Of a DNA stretch of 64,000 nt, positions 40,107 through 51,717 are shown one piece after another (within the stretch, counting starts at the first letter, position 1; the number at the start of each line of letters is the position of its first letter). Origin of the DNA: Klebsiella pneumoniae (lineage in GTDB: Bacteria; Pseudomonadota; Gammaproteobacteria; Enterobacterales; Enterobacteriaceae); contig NZ_KN046818.1 of NCBI RefSeq assembly GCF_000742135.1, forward strand, positions 4,848,295 to 4,912,294, in the 5' to 3' direction. Made by a program: the position numbers and the translations under genes. The notes beneath the pieces were generated by a model. The model did not search any database, had not been told where the DNA came from, and worked only from the letters and a program-made list of their open reading frames with translations.

Positions 40107-41411
40107 TTACAGTTTCCCCAACAGCTGATACCAGGCGTAGTCCAGCGGCAGTAAAACCAGATAACTCACCGCCGCCAGCGCCAGACACAGTTGCATCCCC
40201 GCCCTCGCCGGGACCTTGCCTAACCCCATCGCCACCACGATCGGCGACGCCTGATAGGGCAGCAGCGGCGTGGAATAGCCCAGCACCTGAATCATAATCA
40301 CGCTTAGCAGCGGGAAGCCGGTGGCGTCGGCAAAGCTCTGGGCAAAGGTGGTGTAGAGCGCCGGCACGCCGTTGGCGGTCATAATAAAGTTCAGCGCGCT
40401 GGTTATCCCGGTCAGGGCGAGAAAGCTGGTGAAAGGATTGTCTTTATCCAGGGGCATCACCTGCAGCAGCGCATTGCCCACCGCGCCGCCAATCCCGGTT
40501 TGGGTGACGGCGATCGCTAGCCCCAGAATCCCGGCGACGTAAATGCAGGTGCGCATATTCACCCCGCTGGCAAACTCCTCGCCGTTGATAAAGCCCACCC
40601 GCGGCAGCAGCGTGATCACAGCCGCCGCCAGGCCGGTCCACGCCGGGCCGACGCCGTGCCAGCTCTCGGTCACCCATAGCGAGAGGACCACCGCCAGCAG
40701 CCACGCCAGACGTTTCTCGTCGCGGCTCATCGGCGGCAGCGGCGTCAGGTCGCGCGGTGGATGCGGCTTGCCGGGAAACAGCCAGCAAATCAGCGCCACC
40801 AGCACCGCCCCTTTCAGCCAGCCAAGCACCGGCGTATGCAGCAGTAAATAGGGAACATAATTCAGATGGATACCGTACGAGCCTTCCGCCGCGCCACTCA
40901 TCACCAGATTCGGCACGTTGGCGGGCAAAATCGTCGCCGACAGCTGAAAGGTGCCGAACCCCACCGCCAGCGCCAGGCCGAACCAGCCGCGGCTACCGTC
41001 GGCAATGCCCGCGCGGCGGGCCATCGCCGCCACGATCGGCATCAGCAGCGCGATGCGCCCCATGTTGGAGGGCATCACGAACGCCAGGGCGTAGCTCAGG
41101 AGTACCACGCTGGCGACCATCCGCGGCCAGGAGTCGGTGAGCCTGGCCGACAGCGCCTGCGCCGCCCGGTCCGCCAGTCCGGTTTTACGGATGGCGATGC
41201 CGAGCACAAAGCCGCTGAACACCAGCCAGAACGCCGAAGAGGCAAAGCCGCCGAAGATCACCTCCGGCGGAGCGATTTTCGCCATCATTGCCGCTGCGAA
41301 GAACAGCAGCGCGGTGATAAATTCCGGCAGCAGCGACGTCGCCCAGAGCACGATGGTGACGCCGACAATCAATGAAGGAAGGAACAGCGGGTGGGTAAGC
41401 CAGAGCGACAT
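40107..41411 (-). CDS. SLC13/DASS family anion permease
   Basis: Polytopic inner-membrane transporter of 434 residues with about eleven hydrophobic segments, of the sodium/sulfate or sodium/dicarboxylate symporter family. Family-like elements are FVMPSNMGRIALLMPI in the first half and TSALNFIMTANGVPALYTT in the second, equivalent to the two anion-binding SNT-type motifs. The usual SNT triplets are not exact, so substrate and coupling ion are uncertain. The start follows AGGAGACAGGC. It sits between tpiA and cdh, which are neighbours in E. coli K-12, so it is an addition of the Klebsiella lineage. sbp close by suggests sulfate as one possible substrate. Confidence 0.8.
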   Translation of the reverse strand: MSLWLTHPLFLPSLIVGVTIVLWATSLLPEFITALLFFAAAMMAKIAPPEVIFGGFASSAFWLVFSGFVLGIAIRKTGLADRAAQALSARLTDSWPRMVASVVLLSYALAFVMPSNMGRIALLMPIVAAMARRAGIADGSRGWFGLALAVGFGTFQLSATILPANVPNLVMSGAAEGSYGIHLNYVPYLLLHTPVLGWLKGAVLVALICWLFPGKPHPPRDLTPLPPMSRDEKRLAWLLAVVLSLWVTESWHGVGPAWTGLAAAVITLLPRVGFINGEEFASGVNMRTCIYVAGILGLAIAVTQTGIGGAVGNALLQVMPLDKDNPFTSFLALTGITSALNFIMTANGVPALYTTFAQSFADATGFPLLSVIMIQVLGYSTPLLPYQASPIVVAMGLGKVPARAGMQLCLALAAVSYLVLLPLDYAWYQLLGKL

Positions 41412-41475
41412 GCCTGTCTCCTGTCGTTTTTTTCAGCAAGAATACGACGACAGGTAAGACAGGTAAACGCCAGAA

Positions 41476-42240
41476 CTAGTGGTTTGCGTTAAGGATGGCG
41501 CAGCGATGATCCTGAATTTCTTCCGCTGAAGCCCGGTTCAGGGTCAGCAGGTTACGCTCCGTCGCCAGCAGCACCAGCGAGCCGTCGCTCTGTTGCGCCA
41601 TTGCCAGCGCGAAGCGTCCCATATGTTCACGCGCCTCCGGCACCTCTTCCGCCAGCATCAGGAACGGGCTACGCTGGGCCAGCTCCGCCTCCGTCACCCG
41701 GCGCGCCAGGTATTCGTGGCCCTGAAGCCCGCCCGGTAGCGGCAGCCAGCGGCTGCTGATCGCTGCGGCATCCTTATCTAACTGCGCGCGCACATCGGGG
41801 CGCAGGCAGGAGATATGAATATGGAAATGGTTTTGCGTACGTCCACTGCGCGAGTTGATCGCCAGCGATACCGCGTTATCAGGAACCGGCGCGCCGTGGC
41901 GCTGGCTCATGATTTCACGCCCCTGCCAGGCCTGCCAGAAAAAGTTCGGCGTCAACGGATCCAGCAGCAGCGGGCTTTCGGTGCCGTTGATGCGGTAGGT
42001 CGGCATCAGCAAATATTGCAGCGGGCCGTTACGGTCTTTAAACAGCACATAGCCGCCCTTGAGGTTCACTTCCGCGCACGGCGACGGGTTTTGCTGCTGT
42101 TGCTGATGGGGTACGCACTGCTGCAGGACAATCTTGCGTAATGCGTCCGGGTTGCCAGAGTGCAGCCAGTAGTAGCCGCCCGCCAGCGCCGCGAGGATCG
42201 CCACCAGCAGCGCCAGCAAAAAGTATCTTACTCTTCTCAT
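41476..42240 (-). CDS. cdh: CDP-diacylglycerol pyrophosphatase
   Basis: Hydrolyses CDP-diacylglycerol to CMP and phosphatidate at the inner membrane. The 254-residue protein has an N-terminal membrane anchor ([20 protein letters not shown]) and an HIT-like active site QNHFHIHIS with the conserved His residues. An alternative start two codons earlier (42246) leaves too little room after AGGGA; 42240 gives a 7-base spacing. It is downstream of sbp on the same strand, with two inverted repeats between them. Confidence 0.93.
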   Translation of the reverse strand: MRRVRYFLLALLVAILAALAGGYYWLHSGNPDALRKIVLQQCVPHQQQQQNPSPCAEVNLKGGYVLFKDRNGPLQYLLMPTYRINGTESPLLLDPLTPNFFWQAWQGREIMSQRHGAPVPDNAVSLAINSRSGRTQNHFHIHISCLRPDVRAQLDKDAAAISSRWLPLPGGLQGHEYLARRVTEAELAQRSPFLMLAEEVPEAREHMGRFALAMAQQSDGSLVLLATERNLLTLNRASAEEIQDHRCAILNANH

Positions 42241-42321
42241 TTTCATTCCCTGTTAAGCCTGAAGCGGAAGAGTAGCGTAATTTGATGACTAAATGAAAAC
42301 AGATGGTGGACGGGGCGTTAT

Positions 42322-42399
42322 CCCGGGTAGCGGCTGACGCCTTACCCGGGCTACGCACCGCGCAAAACTGTAGCCCTGCTAAGCGTAGCGCAAGCAGGG
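42322..42399. repeat. Two REP-like inverted repeats between sbp and cdh
   Basis: CCCGGGTA (42322-42329) pairs with TACCCGGG (42343-42350), and CCCTGCT (42374-42380) pairs with AGCAGGG (42393-42399). Both have the GTAGCCC-type edges common in extragenic palindromes of Klebsiella. They may protect the sbp mRNA 3' end or act as an attenuator before cdh. Confidence 0.65.
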
Positions 42400-42408
42400 A
42401 CAAGAGAA

Positions 42409-43398
42409 TTAACGCTGGCTAATCTGGTCGAAGGTGCCGCCGTTGGAGAAGTGCTCTTTCTGCGCTTTCGTCCAGCCGCCGAACTCCTGATCGATGGTAA
42501 ACAGCTTCAGTTTCGGGAATTCGTTAGCATATTTCTTCGCCACATTCGGATCGCGCGGGCGGTAGAAGTTCTTCGCCGCAATCTCCTGGCCTTCCGGCGA
42601 GTAGAGATACTTCAGGTACGCTTCCGCCACCTGACGCGTGCCTTTCTTATCCACCACTTTGTCGACCACCGAGACGGTCGGCTCAGCCAGAATCGACTCA
42701 CTCGGGGTCACGATTTCAAACTTGTCTTTGCCCAGTTCGTTGGTCGCCAGCAGCGCTTCATTTTCCCAGGCGATCAGCACATCGCCGATGCCGCGTTCTA
42801 CGAAGGTATTGGTCGAACCGCGCGCGCCGGAGTCCAGCACTTCCACGTTTTTATACAGCGCCTTGACGAATTCCTGGGCTTTCGCCTGGTCGCCGTGATT
42901 CTGATGCAGAGCATAGCCCCAGGCCGCCAGGTAGTTCCAGCGGGCGCCGCCGGAGCTTTTCGGGTTCGGGGTAATGACCGACACACCCGGTTTGATCAGA
43001 TCGTTCCAGTCATGGATCTGTTTCGGATTGCCCTTGCGGACGAGGAACACGATGGTGGAGGTATACGGCGCGGAGTTATCCGGCAGGCGTTTCAGCCAGT
43101 TTTTATCGATGCGGCCGCGTTCGGCAATAGCGTCGACATCGTAGGCCAGCGCCAGCGTGACCACATCCGCTTCAATACCGTTAATCACCGAGGTCGCCTG
43201 TTTGCCAGAGCCACCATGCGACTGGCGGATCACCACGTTGTCGCTGGTCTCCTGCTTCCAGTGTGCGCTAAACGCTTTGTTGTACTGTTCGTACAGCTCG
43301 CGCGTTGGATCATAAGATACGTTTAATAGCTGAATGTCTTTTGCCAGAACGCTGGCGGATGCCAGCAACAGAGTTAACCCTACGCCCCACTTATTCAT
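42409..43398 (-). CDS. sbp: Periplasmic sulfate-binding protein Sbp
   Basis: Sulfate and thiosulfate binding component for the CysTWA ABC importer. The 329-residue precursor equals the E. coli length, with the signal peptide [20 protein letters not shown]. The mature protein starts with [20 protein letters not shown], and the sulfate-site region [10 protein letters not shown] follows. The frame extends 19 residues upstream, but M at 43398 starts the signal peptide. Its upstream region (43399-43510) is AT-rich, as expected for a CysB-activated promoter. It is next to zapB here, instead of pfkA as in E. coli. Confidence 0.95.
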   Translation of the reverse strand: MNKWGVGLTLLLASASVLAKDIQLLNVSYDPTRELYEQYNKAFSAHWKQETSDNVVIRQSHGGSGKQATSVINGIEADVVTLALAYDVDAIAERGRIDKNWLKRLPDNSAPYTSTIVFLVRKGNPKQIHDWNDLIKPGVSVITPNPKSSGGARWNYLAAWGYALHQNHGDQAKAQEFVKALYKNVEVLDSGARGSTNTFVERGIGDVLIAWENEALLATNELGKDKFEIVTPSESILAEPTVSVVDKVVDKKGTRQVAEAYLKYLYSPEGQEIAAKNFYRPRDPNVAKKYANEFPKLKLFTIDQEFGGWTKAQKEHFSNGGTFDQISQR

Positions 43399-43517
43399 CG
43401 CACCGCTCTCTTTATGTGTGTTGTGATGGGTTAAGCGTGCCAGAAAGCGATTCAATGATTAAAGAATAAAAAAAGATTGGCTATAACTTGCGGATATAAA
43501 GACGCGAGTAAGGATGA

Positions 43518-43539
43518 CCCCCTCCCGGGCGGGAGAGGG
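43518..43539. repeat. Palindrome at the sbp-zapB junction
   Basis: A CTCCC/GGGAG stem in a GC-rich context (CCCCCTCCCGGGCGGGAGAG) lies 11 bases after the zapB stop. It resembles the CCCTCTCC/GGAGAGGG palindrome after yicH at 51484. It can terminate zapB, and it marks the inner junction of the rearranged block. Confidence 0.55.
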
Positions 43540-43549
43540 CGCGAAGCGA

Positions 43550-44237
<688 letters not shown>

Positions 44238-45089
44238 ATGAGCCAAACATCAACCTTAAAAGGCCAGTGCATCGCAGAGTTCCTCGGTACCGGGTTGTTG
44301 ATCTTTTTCGGCGTTGGGTGCGTGGCTGCGCTCAAGGTCGCGGGAGCCAGCTTCGGACAATGGGAAATCAGCATCATCTGGGGTCTGGGCGTCGCCATGG
44401 CGATCTACCTGACCGCCGGGGTCTCCGGTGCGCACCTTAACCCAGCGGTGACTATCGCGCTGTGGCTGTTCGCCTGCTTCGAAGGCCGCAAAGTGGTTCC
44501 TTTTATTATTTCGCAATTCGCTGGCGCCTTTTGCGCTGCGGCATTAGTTTACGGGCTTTACTACAATCTTTTCCTCGATTATGAAACCACCCACCATATG
44601 ATTCGCGGCAGCGTGGAAAGCCTCGATCTGGCCGGCATTTTCTCCACTTACCCGAACCCGCACATCAATTTTGTGCAGGCCTTCGCGGTAGAGATGGTGA
44701 TTACCGCTATCCTGATGGGCGTCATCCTGGCGCTGACCGACGATGGCAACGGCATACCGCGCGGCCCGCTGGCCCCTCTGCTGATTGGCCTGCTGATTGC
44801 GGTGATTGGCGCCTCCATGGGACCGCTGACCGGCTTCGCCATGAACCCGGCGCGTGACATCGGCCCGAAAGCCTTCGCCTGGCTGGCGGGGTGGGGTGAC
44901 GTCGCCTTCACCGGCGGCAAAGATATTCCTTATTTCCTGGTGCCGCTGTGCGCACCGGTGGTCGGCGCGGCGCTGGGCGCATTCAGCTATCGTAAGCTGA
45001 TTGGCCGTCACCTGCCTTGCGACACCTGCGTGGAGGAAGAGCAACAGAGCCCCTCCTCTTCCACCGCTCAACATAAAGCTTCGCTGTAA
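44238..45089 (+). CDS. glpF: Glycerol facilitator GlpF
   Basis: Aquaglyceroporin of 283 residues in the inner membrane. Both NPA boxes are present: SGAHLNPAVTIAL near residue 68 and GFAMNPARDIGP near residue 203, the latter with the Arg of the selectivity filter. Six membrane segments are visible. The frame is open upstream, but ATG 44238 gives the conserved MSQTSTLKGQCIAEFLG. It is 21 bases upstream of glpK. Confidence 0.97.
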   Translation: MSQTSTLKGQCIAEFLGTGLLIFFGVGCVAALKVAGASFGQWEISIIWGLGVAMAIYLTAGVSGAHLNPAVTIALWLFACFEGRKVVPFIISQFAGAFCAAALVYGLYYNLFLDYETTHHMIRGSVESLDLAGIFSTYPNPHINFVQAFAVEMVITAILMGVILALTDDGNGIPRGPLAPLLIGLLIAVIGASMGPLTGFAMNPARDIGPKAFAWLAGWGDVAFTGGKDIPYFLVPLCAPVVGAALGAFSYRKLIGRHLPCDTCVEEEQQSPSSSTAQHKASL

Positions 45090-46622
<1,533 letters not shown>

Positions 46623-46637
46623 GATTGTGAAGTTATT

Positions 46638-46735
46638 CCCGGCTTGCGGCGTAAACGCCTTAGCCGGGCTACAAAACCCCAAACAGCACGATCTTGTAGC
46701 CCGGACAGGTGCGCAGCACCGCCTCCGGGTTTTTT
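46638..46735. repeat. Pair of REP-like hairpins, the second with a T-run, between glpK and gltS
   Basis: The first is CCCGGCT/AGCCGGG (46638-46668) with an inner GGCG TAAA CGCC. The second is CCCGGA/TCCGGG (46700-46729) with an inner GGTGC/GCACC, followed by TTTTTT. The second can terminate glpK. The pair lies exactly at the right junction of the displaced block. Confidence 0.75.
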
Positions 46736-46736
46736 A

Positions 46737-47940
46737 TCAGCCAAATATCGGCAGCAGCAGGTACAGCTTAATCACCAGCGCGTTGACGATATCGATAAAG
46801 AACGCCCCCACCATCGGCACGACCAGGAAGGCCATATGCGATGGCCCGAAACGGTCGGTAATCGCCTGCATATTGGCGATCGCCGTCGGCGTTGCCCCCA
46901 GGCCAAACCCGCAATGCCCGGCTGCCAGCACCGCGGCATCGTAGTTTTTGCCCATCATCCGATAGGTGACGAACACCGCATACAGCGCCATCGCCAGCGC
47001 CTGCACCGCCAGGATAATAATCATCGGCAGCGCCAGCGAGGCCAACTCCCACAGCTTGAGGCTCATCAGCGCCATGGCGAGGAACAGCGACAGGCTGACG
47101 TTGCCCAACACCGATACCGCGCGATCGAACACCCGATACAACCCCGCCAGCGCCAGGCTGTTGCTGAGGATCACGCCGATAAACAGCACGCAGACGAAGA
47201 TCGGCAGCTCGAAGACGCTCCCCGCCAGCAGTTGCGCAACCACCTTGCCCAGCGTCAGACAGATGGCGATCAGGGCGATACTTTCGATCAGCACCAGCGA
47301 GGTGATCACCCGCCCCACGTCTGGCTTTTCAAAGGCGGTTGGCGCCACCTGATCGTCCGGTGTCCCGTCCGGTGAGGAAGAGTGCTTCACCAGATAACGC
47401 GCCACCGGGCCGCCGATCAGGCCGCCCAGCACCAGGCCGAAAGTCGCGCAGGCCATCGCCACCTCGGTGGCGTTGGCAAAACCGTAGCGCTCAACGAACA
47501 GCTTACTCCACGCCGCCCCGGTGCCGTGGCCGCCGGATAAGGTAATCGACCCGGCCAGCAGACCCATTAGCGGATCCAGCCCCAGCAGCGTCGCCATGCC
47601 GATACCGAGGGCGTTCTGCAGCAGCAGCAGGCCAACCACCACGATCAGGAAAGTGCCCAAGCACCTTGCCGCCGGCCCGCAGGCTGGCGAGGTTGGCGTT
47701 AAGACCGATGGTGGCGAAGAACGCCAGCATCAGCGGATCTTTCAGACTCATATCGAAATCAATTTCGATATCCATGCTTTTTTTCAGCGCCAGCAGCGCC
47801 AGCGCCACCAGCAGACCGCCGGCAACGGGTTCAGGAATAGTGTATTTCTTAAGGAAGGGAACGGTTTGTACGAGTTTTCTGCCGAGTAACAGCACGAGCG
47901 TTGCGGCAACGAGCGTCGATAAGGTATCGAGATGAAACAT
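46737..47940 (-). pseudogene. gltS: Sodium/glutamate symporter GltS, frameshifted
   Basis: The N-terminal 97 codons (MFHLDTLSTLVAATLVLLLG ... SLRAGGKVLG) and the C-terminal 303 codons (TFLIVVVGLLLLQNALGIG ... KLYLLLPIFG) are both typical GltS, but they lie in different frames. The minus strand reads AAG GTG CTT GGG CAC, where AAG GTG CTG GGC ACT is expected, so one extra base (plus-strand A at 47659-47660) breaks the gene. The total of 1204 bases is a 400-codon gene plus stop plus one base, which fits a single insertion. The protein would be cut after about 100 residues. All else is intact, so the change is recent or a sequencing error. Confidence 0.88.
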
Positions 47941-48156
47941 AAAAAGCTCCTTATGGGCGCATGATCCATTCACACGCGACGATATTCCTGGTGTCTTTAG
48001 CTTCTCATCATGAGGAGTCAGAGGGGGATTTTACGCAGAACGGCGGAAAAATTGACAGAAAAAGATATTTTGTATCCTTAATGATGCGATTTAGCATACA
48101 AAATGTTAATTACCTCGTTGCGCATATTCACGGTATAAATTTTTATGAGCAAACGC

Positions 48157-48172
48157 TGGCAAACGTTTGCTT
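48157..48172 (+). promoter_or_regulatory. Predicted PurR operator upstream of xanP
   Basis: The core GCAAACGTTTGC (48159-48170) is a perfect palindrome in the form recognised by the purine repressor, with T-rich flank TTTT. It lies about 20 bases before a TAAAAT (48189-48194) that can be the xanP -10, so bound PurR would cover the -35 region. From memory, E. coli xanP has been listed as a PurR target. Confidence 0.7.
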
Positions 48173-48224
48173 TTGGTCTACAGTCCGATAAAATTCCCGC
48201 TTTGCCACCTTGGGATTGCTTGTG

Positions 48225-49616
48225 ATGTCCGTTAACACCGCAGAGTCAGAAAATGCGCAACCGGTTGCGCATAAACCAGCCAGCGAATTAATCTACCGCC
48301 TCGAAGATCGCCCGCCGCTACCGCAAACCCTGTTCGCCGCCTTCCAGCACCTGCTGGCGATGTTTGTCGCGGTGATCACCCCGGCGCTGTTAATCTGCCA
48401 GGCTCTCGGTCTCCCGGCGCAAGATACCCAACATATCATCAGCATGTCGCTGTTCGCCTCCGGCGTCGCCTCTATTATTCAGATCAAAGCCTGGGGCCCG
48501 GTCGGCTCCGGACTGCTCTCCATCCAGGGCACCAGCTTCAACTTTGTCGCCCCGCTGATCATGGGCGGTACCGCCTTGAAAACCGGCGGCGCCGACGTCC
48601 CCACCATGATGGCCGCCCTCTTCGGCACCCTGATGCTGGCCAGCTGCACCGAAATGGTCCTCTCCCGGGTCCTGCACCTGGCGCGCCGTATCATTACCCC
48701 GCTGGTTTCCGGCGTGGTGGTGATGATTATCGGCCTGTCGCTGATTCAGGTCGGACTGACTTCCATCGGCGGCGGCTACGCGGCGATGGCCGACCACACC
48801 TTTGGTGCGCCGAAAAATCTGCTGCTGGCGGGTATCGTGCTGGCGCTGATTATTATCCTCAACCGCCAGCGCAACCCGTACCTGCGCATCGCCTCGCTAG
48901 TGATTGCCATGGCTGCCGGTTATCTGGCGGCGTGGTTCCTCGATATGCTGCCAGCCAACACCGCCCCGACCAACAGCAGCCTCATCACCGTCCCGACGCC
49001 GCTCTATTATGGCCTCGGCATCGACTGGAGTCTGCTGCTGCCCCTGATGCTGGTGTTTATGATCACCTCCCTGGAAACCATCGGCGATATCACCGCCACC
49101 TCCGACGTCTCCGAACAGCCGGTCTCGGGTCCGCTGTATATGAAGCGCCTGAAAGGCGGCGTGCTGGCTAACGGCCTGAACTCCTTCGTTTCCGCGGTCT
49201 TCAACACCTTCCCGAACTCCTGCTTCGGCCAGAACAACGGCGTGATCCAGCTGACCGGGGTCGCCAGCCGCTACGTCGGCTTTGTGGTTGCCCTGATGCT
49301 GATCGTCCTCGGCCTGTTCCCGGCGGTGAGCGGCTTTGTCCAGCATATCCCTGAGCCAGTGCTCGGCGGCGCCACGCTGGTGATGTTCGGCACCATCGCC
49401 GCGTCCGGCGTGCGCATCGTCTCCCGTGAACCGCTGAACCGTCGGGCGATCCTGATTATCGCTCTGTCGCTGGCGGTAGGCCTCGGCGTGTCGCAGCAGC
49501 CGCTGATCCTGCAGTTCGCCCCGGACTGGCTGAAAAACCTGCTTTCCTCCGGGATTGCCGCCGGCGGTATCACGGCGATTGTTCTGAATTTAATTTTCCC
49601 GCCAGAAAAGGCGTGA
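48225..49616 (+). CDS. xanP: Xanthine:H+ symporter XanP
   Basis: NCS2/NAT family permease of 463 residues, the E. coli XanP length. The conserved QH motif appears in [17 protein letters not shown]. The family signature [17 protein letters not shown] (substrate specificity motif) and the conserved Glu in [15 protein letters not shown] follow in order. The upstream in-frame Met residues are ignored because M at 48225 gives the conserved [15 protein letters not shown]. Divergent from gltS. Confidence 0.95.
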   Translation: MSVNTAESENAQPVAHKPASELIYRLEDRPPLPQTLFAAFQHLLAMFVAVITPALLICQALGLPAQDTQHIISMSLFASGVASIIQIKAWGPVGSGLLSIQGTSFNFVAPLIMGGTALKTGGADVPTMMAALFGTLMLASCTEMVLSRVLHLARRIITPLVSGVVVMIIGLSLIQVGLTSIGGGYAAMADHTFGAPKNLLLAGIVLALIIILNRQRNPYLRIASLVIAMAAGYLAAWFLDMLPANTAPTNSSLITVPTPLYYGLGIDWSLLLPLMLVFMITSLETIGDITATSDVSEQPVSGPLYMKRLKGGVLANGLNSFVSAVFNTFPNSCFGQNNGVIQLTGVASRYVGFVVALMLIVLGLFPAVSGFVQHIPEPVLGGATLVMFGTIAASGVRIVSREPLNRRAILIIALSLAVGLGVSQQPLILQFAPDWLKNLLSSGIAAGGITAIVLNLIFPPEKA

Positions 49617-49756
49617 TCTCATGCGTTCCCGGTCGCGCATCGGCCGGGACGTCCTCCAACCACCTGCCCCATCACGGAAATAAACCACGCCTGCCTTGAG
49701 AAGTGCGCCTAAATCGGGCATAACACGGTGATGTGCATCTCACAGAATGGAAGACC

Positions 49757-51472
49757 ATGAAATTTCTTGGAAAGCTGATTCTCTGGCTGCTAGTCGCTCT
49801 GCTGCTCGTCATTATTGGCGCGTGGTTCCTGCTGCAAACCCACTGGGGCGCCCGCCAGGCCAGCGCCTGGCTCAGCAATGGCACCGGCTGGCAGGTCTCC
49901 TTCGATGAGATGGAGCACGATTTCTCCTCCCCCCTTCATGTGCAGTTGCGAAACGTCACCTTTGGTCGGGAAGGCAAGCCTGCCACTTTGGTGGCAAAAA
50001 CGGTCGATATTGGCTTCAGCACCCGCCAGTTTAGCGATCCGCTGCATGCGGATGAGATAGTCCTTAACGACGGCACTCTGAATCTGTCACCCCACTCTGC
50101 AGACCTGCCGTTCGCTGCCGACCGGCTGATGTTGCGCAATATGGCTTTCAACAGCCCGGAAACCGGCTGGGCGCTCAGCGCGCAGCGCGTCACCGGCGGC
50201 GTCAGCCCATGGACGCCGGAGGCGGGCAATGTGCTGGGGAAAACGGCGCAGATCCAGATGAGCGCGGGCTCGATGACGCTCAATGGCGTCGAAGCCAGCA
50301 ACGTTCTGATTCAGGGTAAGATTGATCAGGGCGAGGTCACCCTCTCCACCCTCGGCGCCGATGTCGCCCGCGGCACCTTAACCGGCAATGCCAAACGCAG
50401 CGCCGATGGCAGCTGGCGGGTGGATAACCTCCAGCTCAACGAGATTCGACTGCAGAGCCCCGCCTCGCTGGCCGAGTTTTTCGCGCCGTTAACCACGGTC
50501 CCCTCTCTGCAGATTGGCCGCCTGGACATCACCGACGCCCGCCTGCAGGGACCGGACTGGGCGGTAACCGACCTCGACCTGAGCCTGCGCAACCTGACCC
50601 TTAGCCACGGCGGCTGGCAGAGCGAGGACGGCACGCTGTCGATGAACGCCAGCGAATTTATCTACGGTTCGCTGCACTTCTTCGACCCGATCCTCAATGC
50701 TGAATTCTCTCCCCAGGGCATTGCGCTGCGCCAGTTCACTTCGCGCTGGGAGGGCGGCATGGTGCGCACCTCCGGCAACTGGCTGCGCGCCGGGAACGCC
50801 CTGGTGCTCGACGACACCGCTTTCGCCGGACTGGAGTACACGCTGCCGGCGAACTGGAAACAGCTGTGGATGACGCCGCTGCCAGCCTGGCTGCAAAGCC
50901 TGACGCTGAAAAAATTCAGCGCCAGCCGCAATCTGATCATCGATGTGGACCCTGCTTTCCCGTGGCAAATTACCGCCCTCGATGGCTATGGCGGCGAGCT
51001 ACAGCTGGTGAAAAACGGCAGCTGGGGAGTATGGAACGGCAGCGCGACGCTGAACGCCGCGGCGGCGACTTTCAACCGGATCGACGTGCGCCGCCCATCA
51101 CTCAAACTGAACGCCACAGCCTCGACGGTCAATATCACTGAGCTTAGCGCCTTCACCGAGCGCGGCATTTTGCAGGCCACCGCCGCGGTATCCCAGCTGC
51201 CGCAGCGCCAGGTCAATCTGAGCTTCAGCGGCCGCGGCGTGCCGCTGAATATTCTGCAGGCCTGGGGCTGGCCGTCGCTACCTATAAGCGGGGATGGCAA
51301 TCTCCAGCTGACCGCCAGCGGCAGCGTGCAGGCCGATGCCCCGCTCAAACCGACGGTCAACGGGCAGCTCAGCGCCGTGAATATGGAGAAACAGCAGGTG
51401 GCGCAAATCATGCGCAACGGCGAGGTCAGCCCCGCCCCCGCCGCGCCAGCGCCCACTCCCGTCACCCCATAG
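49757..51472 (+). CDS. yicH: AsmA family protein YicH
   Basis: Inner-membrane anchored periplasmic protein of 571 residues. One N-terminal membrane segment (LILWLLVALLLVIIGAWFLL) is followed by long beta-rich repeats with the AsmA-type N-terminal motif GWQVSFDEMEHDFSSPLHV and an AsmA_2-like C-terminal part (NGQLSAVNMEKQQV). AsmA-like proteins are thought to move phospholipid between membranes; the role of YicH is not settled. It ends with a proline/alanine tail. Start ATG 49757 follows GGAAGACC. The gap after xanP is 140 bases. Confidence 0.9.
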   Translation: MKFLGKLILWLLVALLLVIIGAWFLLQTHWGARQASAWLSNGTGWQVSFDEMEHDFSSPLHVQLRNVTFGREGKPATLVAKTVDIGFSTRQFSDPLHADEIVLNDGTLNLSPHSADLPFAADRLMLRNMAFNSPETGWALSAQRVTGGVSPWTPEAGNVLGKTAQIQMSAGSMTLNGVEASNVLIQGKIDQGEVTLSTLGADVARGTLTGNAKRSADGSWRVDNLQLNEIRLQSPASLAEFFAPLTTVPSLQIGRLDITDARLQGPDWAVTDLDLSLRNLTLSHGGWQSEDGTLSMNASEFIYGSLHFFDPILNAEFSPQGIALRQFTSRWEGGMVRTSGNWLRAGNALVLDDTAFAGLEYTLPANWKQLWMTPLPAWLQSLTLKKFSASRNLIIDVDPAFPWQITALDGYGGELQLVKNGSWGVWNGSATLNAAAATFNRIDVRRPSLKLNATASTVNITELSAFTERGILQATAAVSQLPQRQVNLSFSGRGVPLNILQAWGWPSLPISGDGNLQLTASGSVQADAPLKPTVNGQLSAVNMEKQQVAQIMRNGEVSPAPAAPAPTPVTP

Positions 51473-51483
51473 CGATGCCCATT

Positions 51484-51562
51484 CCCTCTCCTCTATGGGG
51501 AGAGGGATTGCTTCCCGGCAAAACTCCACTCTGACAACTCTCTCCCTTTCAGGGAGAGAGTT
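51484..51562. repeat. Two palindromes after yicH
   Basis: CCCTCTCC/GGAGAGGG (51484-51506) and a 12-bp perfect stem AACTCTCTCCCT/AGGGAGAGAGTT with a TTC loop (51536-51562). The two share CTCTCC cores and could also pair with each other. They probably end yicH transcription and are of the extragenic-repeat type also seen at 43518. Confidence 0.7.
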
Positions 51563-51717
51563 GGGGTGCGAGTCCTGAAACCTGTGTGCAATACGCGGCT
51601 ATCTGTACCTATTTAGCGCAACAGGTTCCTTTCAAATATCAGAGTTGCTATAACCAAATCACTGGAAGTCGATAAAAAACCGCTCCCTGTACCTACAAAA
51701 ATATAAAAGGATCAATC

